Below are positions 53,771-62,998 of a stretch of 64,000 bases of DNA, piece by piece; within the stretch, counting starts at the first letter, position 1; every line of letters begins with the position of its first letter. Origin of the DNA: Kribbella italica (GTDB lineage: Bacteria > Actinomycetota > Actinomycetes > Propionibacteriales > Kribbellaceae); the NCBI RefSeq assembly GCF_014205135.1, contig NZ_JACHMY010000001.1, positions 8,821,109-8,885,108 on the forward strand. Reading direction: 5' to 3'. A program made the position numbers and the translations under genes. The notes under the pieces are model-generated. The model worked only from the letters and a program-made list of their open reading frames with translations. It ran no database searches and was not told where the DNA came from.

Positions 53771-55522
53771 GTGCTTAACAAGACCCCAGGCACAGATCTC
53801 GCGATCATCGGCCTCGTTGCCGTCGCCGTCGCGGGCCTCATGCTCCGCACCGTCGGCGGCCTCTGCATCCTGATTACTACCGGCCGGTGGACGGATGCCC
53901 CATCGACCGCCGGCGTCGCCGTACTCGTGGATCCCGCCCATCCGGCCCGAGCCTTCGGGCTCGCCTCTGAGTCTTTCGGGCCGCTGCTGTTCTGGACGCT
54001 TGCTGCACTGATCGCCGCTGTACCGGCGGCGCTGGGCGTAGCTGGTTCGCATATCTACCAGCGCAGGCGTGCTAGCACCCAGGGCAGGGCCCGCAACCTC
54101 GTCGCGCGCCCCGGCTTGGCGACCCGGGCAGACGTGGAGCACGCAGTTGGCCGGCGCCAGGTCATCCGCCGCGGCCGCTCAGCCAGACCGTCGTTGAAGC
54201 ATCCCAGACCTCAGGAAGTCGGCACATTGCGCGGCTATTCCCGAGGCCGCGAGTGCTGGTCTTCGGTGGAGGATTCCGAGATCGACGTCGGACCACCGCG
54301 CTCAGGCAAGGGCCTCCACAGCGTCATCAACGCCATCCTGGACGCGCCGGGCGCCGTCGTCACCACCTCGACCCGGCCCGACAACCTCGTGGCCACCCTC
54401 GGCCTCCGCAAGGTCAAGGGGCCGGTGGCCGTCTTCGACCCCCAAGGCCTCAGCAAGGCCGACGGAATTCGCTGGTCCCCGGTCCGCGGCTGCGAAGACC
54501 CAACCACCGCGATCGTCCGCGCCTCCGGCCTCGCTGCGGGCGCCGGCTTCACCAAAGGCGGCGTCACCGACGGCGCGTTCTGGCACGGCCAAACCGAAAT
54601 GGCCCTCCGTGGCCTTCTCCACGCCGCCGCCATCGACGACACCGGCATCGATCGCCTCTACCGCTGGAGCCTCGAACCTGCCTCCGCCATCGAAGCCGTC
54701 TCCATCCTCAACCACTCCGACGAGGCCGCCGAAGGCTGGGGCGACACCCTCGACGGCATCGTCTGCATGGACGGCCGCACCCGCGACGCCATCTGGGCAG
54801 GCGTCCGCTCCGCCCTCTCAGCCCTGGCCGATCCCGCCGTACGCCGAGCCTTCGACCCACCACCCGGCGCCGGCCTCGACCCGAAGACCTTTCTCGCCGA
54901 CAAAGGCACCATCTACCTCCTCGGTACCGGCGTCGGCGCCAGCGCCACCTCTGCCTTCATTGCGGCCCTCCTGGAAGACATCACCGAGACCGCACGCCAA
55001 ATCGCCGCCCACCAAGAAGGAGGACGCATGGAACCCCCGCTCGCTCTCGTGCTCGACGAAATCGCCAACCTCTGCGCCGTCCCCTCCCTGCCGTCCCTGA
55101 TGGCGGACGGCGGCGGTAATGGCATCTCTACTCTCGTCGTCATCCAGTCCCTGGCCCAGGCCCGCGAACGGTGGGGCGAACAGGCCGCCGCGGCCATGTG
55201 GGACGCCGCCACCATCCGCCTCATCCTTGGCGGTTCCGCCCAACCTAAGGACCTCCAAGACCTCTCTGCGGTCTGCGGCGACCGAGATGAAGAACTCCGC
55301 AATTGGAGCCGCGGACCCGACGGAGGCCGCACCTGGTCGACGAGCACGCGCCGGTTGCCGGTTCTTCCGCCTGACGTTCTCCGCACCTTGCCGTTCGGCA
55401 CCGGGGTTCTACTTGCGCGAACGGCGCCACCAATCCTGCTCAAGCTGAGGCCTTGGACGGACCGACCGGACGCGCCCGAGATCGCTCAGAGCGTCAAACG
55501 GAACGGGCAGGTGTCGCCTTGA
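53771..55522 (+). CDS. VirD4/TraG-type coupling protein
   Basis: 583 residues. Two N-terminal membrane helices, then a nucleotide site with Walker A-like VGPPRSGKGLHSVINA and Walker B LALVLDEIANL; TTSTRPDNL and VVIQSLAQARERWGEQAA are family signatures. Brings DNA-protein substrates to the channel. GTG 53771 chosen at the start of the first helix. Its stop overlaps a TTG start of the next gene. Confidence 0.93.
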   Translation: MLNKTPGTDLAIIGLVAVAVAGLMLRTVGGLCILITTGRWTDAPSTAGVAVLVDPAHPARAFGLASESFGPLLFWTLAALIAAVPAALGVAGSHIYQRRRASTQGRARNLVARPGLATRADVEHAVGRRQVIRRGRSARPSLKHPRPQEVGTLRGYSRGRECWSSVEDSEIDVGPPRSGKGLHSVINAILDAPGAVVTTSTRPDNLVATLGLRKVKGPVAVFDPQGLSKADGIRWSPVRGCEDPTTAIVRASGLAAGAGFTKGGVTDGAFWHGQTEMALRGLLHAAAIDDTGIDRLYRWSLEPASAIEAVSILNHSDEAAEGWGDTLDGIVCMDGRTRDAIWAGVRSALSALADPAVRRAFDPPPGAGLDPKTFLADKGTIYLLGTGVGASATSAFIAALLEDITETARQIAAHQEGGRMEPPLALVLDEIANLCAVPSLPSLMADGGGNGISTLVVIQSLAQARERWGEQAAAAMWDAATIRLILGGSAQPKDLQDLSAVCGDRDEELRNWSRGPDGGRTWSTSTRRLPVLPPDVLRTLPFGTGVLLARTAPPILLKLRPWTDRPDAPEIAQSVKRNGQVSP

Positions 55523-55893
55523 TTGGCGACGAGTCGCTGATGGCCCTTGACGACATCTTCGATCCCCAGGTCATTTGCTGGCGATCGTTGACCGCGCGAG
55601 CCGTAGACGAACAACTGGCAGCCCTCGCAGATTGGGTCGGCTGGGCCGTCGAGCGATATCAGCTCGACCACAAGGTGATTCCGCCCTGCTGGGCCCAGCA
55701 CGGAAGCCTGGTCGAAGAGCTGTCCGCCTTGCGTTCGCTGTGGGACGGCAGCTTCCAGGATGATTCATCACCCTCAGATCCGATCACCTTTCATCGCGAG
55801 CTCGACCTCGCCCAGCGCCGCCTACGAGAGTGGGGATCACGCCTCGGCTGCTCAAGGACAACCCATAGGCCGGAACCAACTCCCGATCCTTGA
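55519..55893 (+). CDS. DUF4913-like small protein
   Basis: 124 residues; WVGWAVERYQLDHKVIPPCW then HGSLVEELSALRSLWDGSF resemble the short protein that follows TraG genes in actinobacterial elements. TTG 55519 start, overlapping the previous stop. Function unknown. Confidence 0.7.
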   Translation: MIGDESLMALDDIFDPQVICWRSLTARAVDEQLAALADWVGWAVERYQLDHKVIPPCWAQHGSLVEELSALRSLWDGSFQDDSSPSDPITFHRELDLAQRRLREWGSRLGCSRTTHRPEPTPDP

Positions 55894-56178
55894 ACTGGAA
55901 CGGACGAAGTCAGCTATTGCTGTCGCACAGGCATGAGTCCGTGAAACGCCGAGCGATCGTGCGTGCGCGGCTCCGAAATAGCAGGCAACGCGCTTGCTCG
56001 CGAGGAGTTCGGGCTTGCCATCGACATCTACGGCACCGGAGATCCTTGTTTGTCACGCGTAAGAAGGCCCGGCTGGTGAACTTGGCCAGAAGAGCTCCCG
56101 AACGGCTGTCCGCCCTGGCGCGCACGAGTCACTTGCTGAGCGCCGGAGTCCAGTTCTTGACCGAGATGTAGTTGGTAG
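55894..56178. other. Junction stretch without a recognised gene
   Basis: Short frames here (one reading EIAGNALAREEFGLAIDIYG) give no family. The stretch separates the transfer operon from cargo and probably contains relics. Confidence 0.45.
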
Positions 56179-56535
56179 AGGTGCCGCACCGGCGATGAGC
56201 CGAACTCGGCGATCATCTTCGCCGTCACCGGTGTCTCCCGTGCCAGCGGGCTGGTCACCGGCAGTCCCGGCGCCGTCAACTCCTCCTTCCTGCTGCTCTT
56301 CCCATTCGCGTTCCTCACCAACTCCTTCCTCCCCCAAGAGGCCCTGACCGGCTGGCTCGCCACCGTCGCCGACTACAACCCCGTCACCTACCTGCTCGCC
56401 ACCTTGCGCTCACTACTCAGCAACGGATGGGTCTGGGCCGACCTGTGGCCCGGGCTCGTCGCGATCGCCGGCGTCGGAGCCTTGAGCTTCACCCTCGCCT
56501 TCACCGCCCTGCGCGGACGAGTATCACGCGGTTGA
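56179..56535 (+). pseudogene. ABC-2 type exporter permease, C-terminal relic
   Basis: Open from after TAG 56176-56178 to TGA 56533-56535 without a credible start. Translation SFLLLFPFAFLTNSFLPQEA, LTGWLATVADYNPVTYLLAT and LWPGLVAIAGVGALSFTLAF is the typical end of DrrB-like drug exporters. The N-terminal half and the ATPase are missing. Confidence 0.85.
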
Positions 56536-56584
56536 CACACGACCCCACGAGGTTCCCGCCTTCCGTCGGGGACCTCGTACCCGT

Positions 56585-57898
56585 CTACCGGCCGCTGCCC
56601 GTGCGCGACACCTTGTTTTGACGGGTGGCGGGCACGGCCCGTACGGCAGCGGCGGGTGACCGTCGAAGCCGGGTCACAGCGGCCATGAGCGGAGTGACGA
56701 TGGTGGTGGCCGCAGCGCCGAAGGTGGTGTCGGTCACCAGGATCAGCCGTACGGTCTTCATGGCCATGGAGAGAACCTCACTGCCGCGCTGGCGCATCTG
56801 AGCTTCGAAGCGCGCGACCGCGTTCGTGAGGGTCGTCGTGTCGCCGTCGGAGAGGGTGTCGAGCTGGCCGAGCAGATCCGCGGCGTCCTGGATCGCCGCA
56901 CCGGCGCCCATGCCGGCAGTGGGTGGTGTGGCGTGGACAGCGTCACCGAGGGCGGTGAAGCGGCCTGCGGTCCACGGAGCGAGATCGGTGGCGCGGGTCG
57001 AGGCAGCGTTGAACCGGAACGCGGCTACGCTGGCCGGATCGGCGCGGGCGATGACCTCCAGCGTGTGGCCGGCCCATTTGTGGTCGCGGAACCGGTCGAG
57101 CAGGGCACTCCGCAACGGAGCACCGTGCAGATCGCGCAAGGAGTCGGTGTGGGCGGATTCGGGAAACATCGCGCCCCAGATGTACGTCGGGCCGGTGGTG
57201 ATCGACATGCACAGCTCGGGGGCGTCGAGTGCAGCATTGCCGACCGGGTCCAGAAAACCGACATAGAGCGCGGCGCCCCGCGGGCCGATTCCCATCGTCG
57301 AACGTGTCCCGAGCCGCTGTCGTTCGGCGCTACTGAGGTCGGCGCGGCGAGTTCGACCGGAGAATCCGATGATGCCGGCCGGGCGGTTGGTCGGCCCCTG
57401 CGCCAGGTAGCGGGCGACGACCGAGTGTGTTCCGTCGGCACCGACCACCAGGTCCGCGGTGACCGGCGGACCATCGGTGAACAGAACCCGAGGCATACCC
57501 TGTTCGTCCTCATCGACGCCCGACACGGCCCGCCCGAGCTGCAGGTCGTCGCCGACGGCCTCCGCCAGCAGCGTGCGCAGCGTGATGCGGTCGACGTCGA
57601 TGCTCGCGCTGCCACTCAGGTCCGGGCCGTACCCGAGAAGACGACCGCGCCGGTCCCAGAACGCGTCGGGGTCCCGCAGCCGCAAGGCCGATCCTGAAGC
57701 CAGCAGCCGTCGCATGATCTCAGGATCCACCAGGCGCTCGAGCGCCGACTGAGCTCGCTGATCGAGGGTGATGTGGTAACCGCCTGTCGCTGCGACATCG
57801 GTATCGCGGTCGAACACCGTCACTTCGTACCCGCCGCGGCGCAACCCGGCACCCAACGCGAGCCCACCGATCCCGCCGCCAACCACGACAACCCGCAT
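56585..57898 (-). CDS. FAD-dependent monooxygenase (PHBH family)
   Basis: 437 residues: FAD loop MRVVVVGGGIGGLALGAGLR, DG motif LVVGADGTHSVV, and FTALGDAVHATPPTAGMGAG (second FAD site). Enzymes of this group hydroxylate aromatics or inactivate antibiotics (tetracycline, rifamycin). It is cargo inside the element and divergent from a WYL regulator 100 bases away, which probably controls it. Confidence 0.92.
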   Translation of the reverse strand: MRVVVVGGGIGGLALGAGLRRGGYEVTVFDRDTDVAATGGYHITLDQRAQSALERLVDPEIMRRLLASGSALRLRDPDAFWDRRGRLLGYGPDLSGSASIDVDRITLRTLLAEAVGDDLQLGRAVSGVDEDEQGMPRVLFTDGPPVTADLVVGADGTHSVVARYLAQGPTNRPAGIIGFSGRTRRADLSSAERQRLGTRSTMGIGPRGAALYVGFLDPVGNAALDAPELCMSITTGPTYIWGAMFPESAHTDSLRDLHGAPLRSALLDRFRDHKWAGHTLEVIARADPASVAAFRFNAASTRATDLAPWTAGRFTALGDAVHATPPTAGMGAGAAIQDAADLLGQLDTLSDGDTTTLTNAVARFEAQMRQRGSEVLSMAMKTVRLILVTDTTFGAAATTIVTPLMAAVTRLRRSPAAAVRAVPATRQNKVSRTGSGR

Positions 57899-57999
57899 GT
57901 CTGAACCTGCCTTCTGCTGAATGATCGTTGCCCCGTCACCACAGACGGTGCCGGCAGTAGTGGACTCGGGATGGCCAGTACTGGGGGCAGGATGGAGCA

Positions 58000-59016
58000 A
58001 TGACAAGTACGTCACACAGGGCGCTGCGGCTGCTGTCCCTGCTCGGCTCGCGCAGGACGTGGCCGCTGAGGGATCTTGCGGCCCGGCTCGCGATCAGCGA
58101 GCGCACAGTCCGCCGCGACCTGGACACCCTGCGCGAACTCGGCTACCCGGTGACGAGTGTTCGCGGCCCGGATGGTGGCTACCGGCTCGGTACCGGGTAC
58201 GTCCTGCCGCCGCTGCTGTTCGATCATGACCAAGCACTGGCGATGGCCATTGCGCTGCAAACCGCGAACACCTCCGTGTTCGGCCTGCAGGACGACACCG
58301 CCAGAGCACTGGCAACCTTGCAGCAGGCCATGCCCGAGACGCTGCGCGCCGTGATGGAATCCCTCCGTCTGACCAAACTGCGAAACTATTGGGAGTTCCC
58401 CGCACCCCCGATCGATCCCGCCGCGCTCAGAACTGTCGGTACCGCGGTGCGTCTGCGTCATGTCCTCGTCGCAGAATTTCTCCGCCTCGATGGGACACGC
58501 CCCGCCCCCGGCGACCAGGATTTCGCGACAGCCCGCCGTCTTGAACCCCATCATCTCGTGGTCTGGGCGGGGCGGTGGTACCTCATCGCCTACGACCTTG
58601 AAGATCGTCACTGGCGAGTACACCGAGTAGACCGGCTGCACCCCCGCCCGACCACCCGCAGCTTCACCTTGCGGGACCTGCCGGGAGGCGACCTCGCCCT
58701 TTTCGTCATGAGTAGCCACGACCGCGGTGACACCCCCGCGGCTTGGCAATGCACCGGCAGCGCACGCCTCAATCTGCCCGCCGATATCGTGGCCCGCTGG
58801 GCACCCGGCGGCTCCGTCGTCGAGCACCTCGACACCAACCACTGTCGTCTCACCCTCGGCGCCTGGTCCTGGGCCGGCATCGCCGGAATCCTCGCCACTT
58901 TCGACACCGACCTCACCGAGGTGCACCCGCCCGACCTGCTCGACGCCTGCCGACAAATCGCGCACCGCTACGCCGCAATGACCTCGACAGAACTCACCGG
59001 TCCCGTTCGGCCGTGA
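58000..59016 (+). CDS. HTH-WYL transcriptional regulator
   Basis: 338 residues. N-terminal HTH_11: LRLLSLLGSRRTWPLRDLAA, ISERTVRRDLDTLRELGYPV; middle WYL domain LVVWAGRWYLIAYDLEDRHW and VHRVDRLHPRPTT; C-terminal WCX region. WYL domains bind single-stranded nucleic acid or ligands. Divergent from the monooxygenase. Confidence 0.93.
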   Translation: MTSTSHRALRLLSLLGSRRTWPLRDLAARLAISERTVRRDLDTLRELGYPVTSVRGPDGGYRLGTGYVLPPLLFDHDQALAMAIALQTANTSVFGLQDDTARALATLQQAMPETLRAVMESLRLTKLRNYWEFPAPPIDPAALRTVGTAVRLRHVLVAEFLRLDGTRPAPGDQDFATARRLEPHHLVVWAGRWYLIAYDLEDRHWRVHRVDRLHPRPTTRSFTLRDLPGGDLALFVMSSHDRGDTPAAWQCTGSARLNLPADIVARWAPGGSVVEHLDTNHCRLTLGAWSWAGIAGILATFDTDLTEVHPPDLLDACRQIAHRYAAMTSTELTGPVRP

Positions 59017-59168
59017 ACAGCGCGTTGGCTCAAGCAGCTGATGGCCCTTTCACCGGCTGTTCCCCGAATGGAATACATTCAATGGGAATCTGATCATACG
59101 GTCGCTGGGTCACTGCATTCATCAAGTATCGCTGCAACACTGGGAAAGACTACGGTGAGAGGAAGTTC

Positions 59169-59555
59169 ATGCCAGCAGGAGCAGACCCAGCGCCGATTCA
59201 GTTAGTAGGTCCGGCTGCCATAGGCCGAGCCAGCGATGGCACCGCGGTCTTCCACACCGGGTTGTGGCTGGGCCCCAGCCAGAGTTGTCTGTTCATCGGC
59301 ATCATCGCTGAAGGTGGACCGTCGAGGCGGCCCAAAAGGCCGTCAATCACGATCAGCAACGGTCAGGACCTGTTGATCAACAGCTTCTCCTTTGTCGGCG
59401 GTGGCGGCGGCCCCGGCCACGGTGACTGCTGGCTGCTGCAGGCCGACGTCGATACTGAGAACGCGTGGCGTCTGTCAGGCGCGACACTGGTCATGCGGTA
59501 CGAGATTCTCGCTCTTGACTACACCGCTCAGCTTGCGGATCTGACAAAGCAGTGA
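59169..59555 (+). CDS. Hypothetical protein
   Basis: 128 residues, no family recognised. Mostly beta pattern with a glycine run FVGGGGGPGHGDCWLLQADV; no signal peptide or membrane helix. Preceded by GAGAGGAAGTTC, a fair ribosome site. Convergent with the integrase relic, overlapping it slightly. Confidence 0.6.
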   Translation: MPAGADPAPIQLVGPAAIGRASDGTAVFHTGLWLGPSQSCLFIGIIAEGGPSRRPKRPSITISNGQDLLINSFSFVGGGGGPGHGDCWLLQADVDTENAWRLSGATLVMRYEILALDYTAQLADLTKQ

Positions 59556-59700
59556 CCTTGGCTCCCCGAGGTTGATCCCACTCGACGCCCACAGACCGAA
59601 GCCACCAGCGCAACAACACGTCGGCGTAGCTGCGCGCCGGACCTGACTGGTTGTCGCGGGCAACAAAATCCGCCAGGACCTGGCGCACCGCCTCTCCACC
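59551..59700 (-). pseudogene. N-terminal relic of a tyrosine recombinase (integrase)
   Basis: Minus strand reads GGEAVRQVLADFVARDNQSG, PARSYADVLLRWWLRSVGVE, WDQ, the core-binding (SAM-like) domain of actinobacterial phage/element integrases (RSYAxDLLRWWRFL type). The catalytic domain with RHRY is absent. Confidence 0.7.
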
Positions 59701-59828
59701 GGCCCTGGTGAAGCTCTCGCTCGCATCGCGCGTCCGGTCTCCGATCTTGACGGCGGTGGCTTGGTGCGCTTGTGTTTGTAACAGAAAAATATGTGAAGTT
59801 AACACTGGAACCTGAGTGGCGGGTCGGG

Positions 59829-60830
59829 ATGAGACTTCGGCTGATGGCCGTGCCGGCGATGCTCACGCCGATGATTGTTGCCTGCGGTGCCGAGAACGAG
59901 CCGGCGGTGGGGGTGGTGGTGACGCGAAGATCGCGTTCCTGATGCCGGACATCGCCTCCACCCGGTACGAGCAGTACGACGCTCCGCTGTTCAAGGCGAA
60001 GATCAAGGAACTGTGCGGCGGCTGCGAGGTGCTCTACCAGAACGCCGGCGCTGACCCGGCCAAACAGCAGCAGCAGGCCAACTCGATGCTCGCCCAAGGC
60101 GTGCAGGCGATCGTGATCGACCCGGTCGACTCCGCCGCGGCGGCCTCGATCGTGCAGGCGGCGCAGGGGCAGGGCATCCCGGTGATCGCCTACGACCGGC
60201 CGATCCCGGACAAGAAGGCCGACTACTACGTCTCCTTCGACAACGAGAAGATCGGTCAGCTGATCGCCCAGTCGCTGGTCGACGAACTGAAGGCGGCCAA
60301 GGCCACCGGCGGCATCCTGCAGGTCAACGGCTCGCCGACCGACGCCGCGGCCGGGCTGATCAAGAAGGGCATCCACAGTGCGGTCGACCCGAGCGGCTTC
60401 AAGCTGCTGGCCGAGTTCGACACCCCGGGCTGGCAGCCGCCGAAGGCGCAGGAGTGGGTCGGCGGCCAGATCACCCGGTTCCCCCACCAGATCGCCGGCG
60501 TGGTGGCGGCCAACGACGGCACCAGCGGCGCGTCGATCGCCGCGTTCAAGGCGGCCGGTACGAAGGTGCCGCCGGTGACCGGCAACGACGCCGAGCTGGC
60601 CGCGGTCCAGCGGGTGATCGCCGGCGACCAGTTCAACACCATCTCCAAGCCGATCAAGATCGTCGCCGACGCGGCCGCGGTGGTCGCCCACGAGTTTGCC
60701 CAGGGCAACAAGCCGGCCGGCAGGACGACGCTGTTCGACACCCCGGCGGAGCTGTTCACCCCGACCGTCGTCACGCGGAAGAACGTCGCCGAGGTGCTCG
60801 CCACCCCGGACGCAGATTGCGTATGCGGCG
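59829..60830 (+). pseudogene. Xylose/ribose-type sugar-binding lipoprotein, broken at both ends
   Basis: ATG 59829 opens a lipoprotein signal (MRLRLMAVPAMLTPMIVACG, lipobox IVAC) in one frame; after a one-base slip in the G-rich tract 59900-59922 the mature protein follows in another: DAKIAFLMPDIASTRYEQYD, AIVIDPVDSAAAASIV and DNEKIGQLIAQSLVDELK, as in XylF. The end is lost near 60815, where the frame runs into unrelated DNA. No permease or ATPase gene is next to it. Confidence 0.85.
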
Positions 60831-60896
60831 GCGCAGTGGCAGCGCCCGCACGAGGAGATCCCGGTGCAGGATCTGCTGACCCGAGACCTTCGATCG

Positions 60897-61649
60897 ATGA
60901 CGGCTCAGGTCCGTACGGCTTCCAGCCACGCTCGTTATCTCCTCACAGCTGTCGGCACGTGTGCACCTCGCTTGAGCCTCGGGGACGCGACCGTCACCAA
61001 CCTGCGAAGAGCTCACACCGCCTTGCATCGAAGCGACGAGGTTTCGATGCTGACCGCTGCCGCGTGGAACCGCCACGTTTCAGATCTGGGAGGCATCACG
61101 TCGCTACCGGGGGAGTTCGCCTTCACAGAGTTGCACGACATTGTGCGGCGGACCGTCGGCCTTCCTGGGAGCGCGCTGCGACCGCCGGCTGAGTTGATCC
61201 CTGATCGATGGACTGCAACTGCTGTCCTCGGGGCGACTGATGAACTCGTTCAGTCCGCCTACCCGGCTGCCGCGATGCAGAAGCGGGCGGTGTTCGAGCT
61301 TGTTGTGGCACGAAGACTGTTCGTCCCCCGAATCCAGGCGATCCGCGTCGATCCGGCGTACGAGCTGCCGACGGCCATACCGCTGGGAAGGCGCCAGCGA
61401 ACATGGCTGGTGGCCGAACGCATTGCCTTTATGACCAAGCTCACTGAACCACTGGCCTTGGTTACGGACCTAGTGGGAGAAGCGGCACGGCTGTGCCGGG
61501 GTCTGGCAGGCATCGACGAGGAACGCCGGCCGATGCGGTCGGAGTTCCCGATGAAGGTCGCCCGGTCGGAACCGATCCGGGCACGTCGTCGAGCTGTACA
61601 GGCTCGCCCTCATCAACCCGACACGGGTCCGGCCGTTGAGCTGCCATGA
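60897..61649 (+). CDS. Unknown protein, possibly 5'-truncated
   Basis: 250 residues from ATG 60897. The same frame is open back to 60696 and upstream codons (QIAYAAAQWQRPHEEIPVQD, LLTRD) look coding, so the true start may have been cut off at the junction with the sugar-binding relic near 60815. Alpha-helical, Arg-rich (RRAVQARPHQPD tail); no family recognised. ATGA overlap with the ArdC-like gene shows they form an operon. Confidence 0.6.
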   Translation: MTAQVRTASSHARYLLTAVGTCAPRLSLGDATVTNLRRAHTALHRSDEVSMLTAAAWNRHVSDLGGITSLPGEFAFTELHDIVRRTVGLPGSALRPPAELIPDRWTATAVLGATDELVQSAYPAAAMQKRAVFELVVARRLFVPRIQAIRVDPAYELPTAIPLGRRQRTWLVAERIAFMTKLTEPLALVTDLVGEAARLCRGLAGIDEERRPMRSEFPMKVARSEPIRARRRAVQARPHQPDTGPAVELP

Positions 61650-62656
61650 ATGGTTCAGACTCAGGGGACAAGGAGCGGTCCACATCGGCGCTGGGCGTGT
61701 TGCACGAGATGCTGAGCGAGGAGATTCGCAAACTCCGTACGGCCGACGACTGGACACGCTGGCTGAAGACGGTAGCGGCCTTTCACCACTACAGCTTCAG
61801 GAACGCGGTGCTGATCGCGGCACAGAAGCCGGACGCCACAGTGGTCGGCGACATGAGCATGTGGAGGCATCTCGGTCGCCATGTGCCGAAAGACGAGAAG
61901 CCGGTACGGATCTTCGCGCCGATCTTCTCGCGCTCGATCAACGACGCTGGAGTGGTCACCCGCCCTACGTACCACGACCTGGTCGACGACTCAGAGGCGG
62001 CAAAATCGGGGCGCGGGCGCCGGCTGGTTGGCTTCCGGGTCGCGCATGTGTGGGATGTGTCGCAGACTGCCGGTGAACCATTGCCGAAGCTGGCCAGGTC
62101 TGGGCCAGTGCCCGGTTCCGTACCTGTCGGGCTTTGGGACGGGCTGATCACGTGTTTCGAACGCGAGGGGTACGAGTTGTCGGCGGAGCCAGCTGGGGAG
62201 AAAACCCCTCATGGGTTCACAGACTTCGAGGCGCGCCGGATCGGACTTGATTGGCTGGGCGAAGGACGTGCGGTCGCGAGTCTGGCCCACGACGTCGCGC
62301 ACATCATGTTGCACGATCCTGATGCCGTCGTCGCATCCGGCGATGTGATGTGCCACCACGAGGTGCGAGAGGTCGAAGCAGAGTCGGTGGCGTTCATCCT
62401 CCTGGCGCATCACGGTCTGCAGATGCGCGGGAGGACCTTCCCGTTGATAGCCGCTTGGGCGGCGGCATCGGTCGACAACGAAGAGTGGGAGCGGATCGTA
62501 CAGAGAACCGGCGAGCGGGTTCTCTGGGCGGCGCGCGAGCTGATCGATCTGACCTCTCAACGCGGAACCTCGCGGGGCCGGAGGTCCACGACGAGACACC
62601 TGAGCCTGATGGCTCAACCCGACATGTGGGTCCCGCTCGGACCGGAGGCCTGGTAA
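61646..62656 (+). CDS. ArdC-like antirestriction protein with metallopeptidase motif
   Basis: 336 residues. The N-terminal half resembles the ArdC single-strand DNA-binding domain (YSFRNAVLIAAQKPDATVVG, MSMWRHLGRHVPKDEKPVRI); the C-terminal half has a gluzincin-like site HDVAH (usual HELAH) followed by EVREVEAESVAF, which supplies the third ligand. ArdC proteins shield incoming plasmid DNA from restriction. The Glu-to-Asp change in HExxH may reduce peptidase activity. Confidence 0.82.
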   Translation: MNGSDSGDKERSTSALGVLHEMLSEEIRKLRTADDWTRWLKTVAAFHHYSFRNAVLIAAQKPDATVVGDMSMWRHLGRHVPKDEKPVRIFAPIFSRSINDAGVVTRPTYHDLVDDSEAAKSGRGRRLVGFRVAHVWDVSQTAGEPLPKLARSGPVPGSVPVGLWDGLITCFEREGYELSAEPAGEKTPHGFTDFEARRIGLDWLGEGRAVASLAHDVAHIMLHDPDAVVASGDVMCHHEVREVEAESVAFILLAHHGLQMRGRTFPLIAAWAAASVDNEEWERIVQRTGERVLWAARELIDLTSQRGTSRGRRSTTRHLSLMAQPDMWVPLGPEAW

Positions 62657-62994
62657 CGGGAGGGCACGAGACAGTCGCGGCGCTGCAAGGGCGCGGCAGC
62701 GTCAGACGCGCATCGAGGCGACGACCCCGGGCGCGGCCGCGCTCGAACGAGCGAACCATCGAGTAGGACAATTCGATTCTGGGCAGCGCGGGACCGCTCG
62801 AGCCGAGGTGAGGATCGCGGCGTCGGAAACGGGAGCGCCGAAGGGTTTCTGGGCGATGACCGCCTTCAGTCGCTAGCACGTCTGTGAGCTGCTGGGCCCT
62901 GGCACCGTACGGGCCGTCGTCGGAGACCTGGCTGATGATCCGGTCGTCCGGCCGGATCCGATCCGCGCACGTCGGCGAGTAGACATCGGCGGCT
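62657..62994. other. No gene seen
   Basis: Between the ArdC-like gene and the IS element there is no credible gene. Confidence 0.5.
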
Positions 62995-62998
62995 CTAG

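Larger units (their letters stand above)
45570..62656. mobile_element. Part of an integrative conjugative element (approximate limits)
   Basis: A continuous plus-strand transfer block (45570-55893), cargo and relics (56.2-60.9 kb) and accessory genes (60.9-62.7 kb). Type IV secretion parts are present, but no relaxase, no intact integrase, no excisionase and no attachment repeats were found, so the element is either decayed or extends outside. Limits are the first and last genes that fit, not mapped ends. Confidence 0.7.

Noticed and set aside
59900..59922. G-rich tract as a phase-variation switch of the sugar-binding lipoprotein
   Set aside because: The tract is not a clean homopolymer and the gene is also truncated at its 3' end, so simple decay or sequencing error is more likely.
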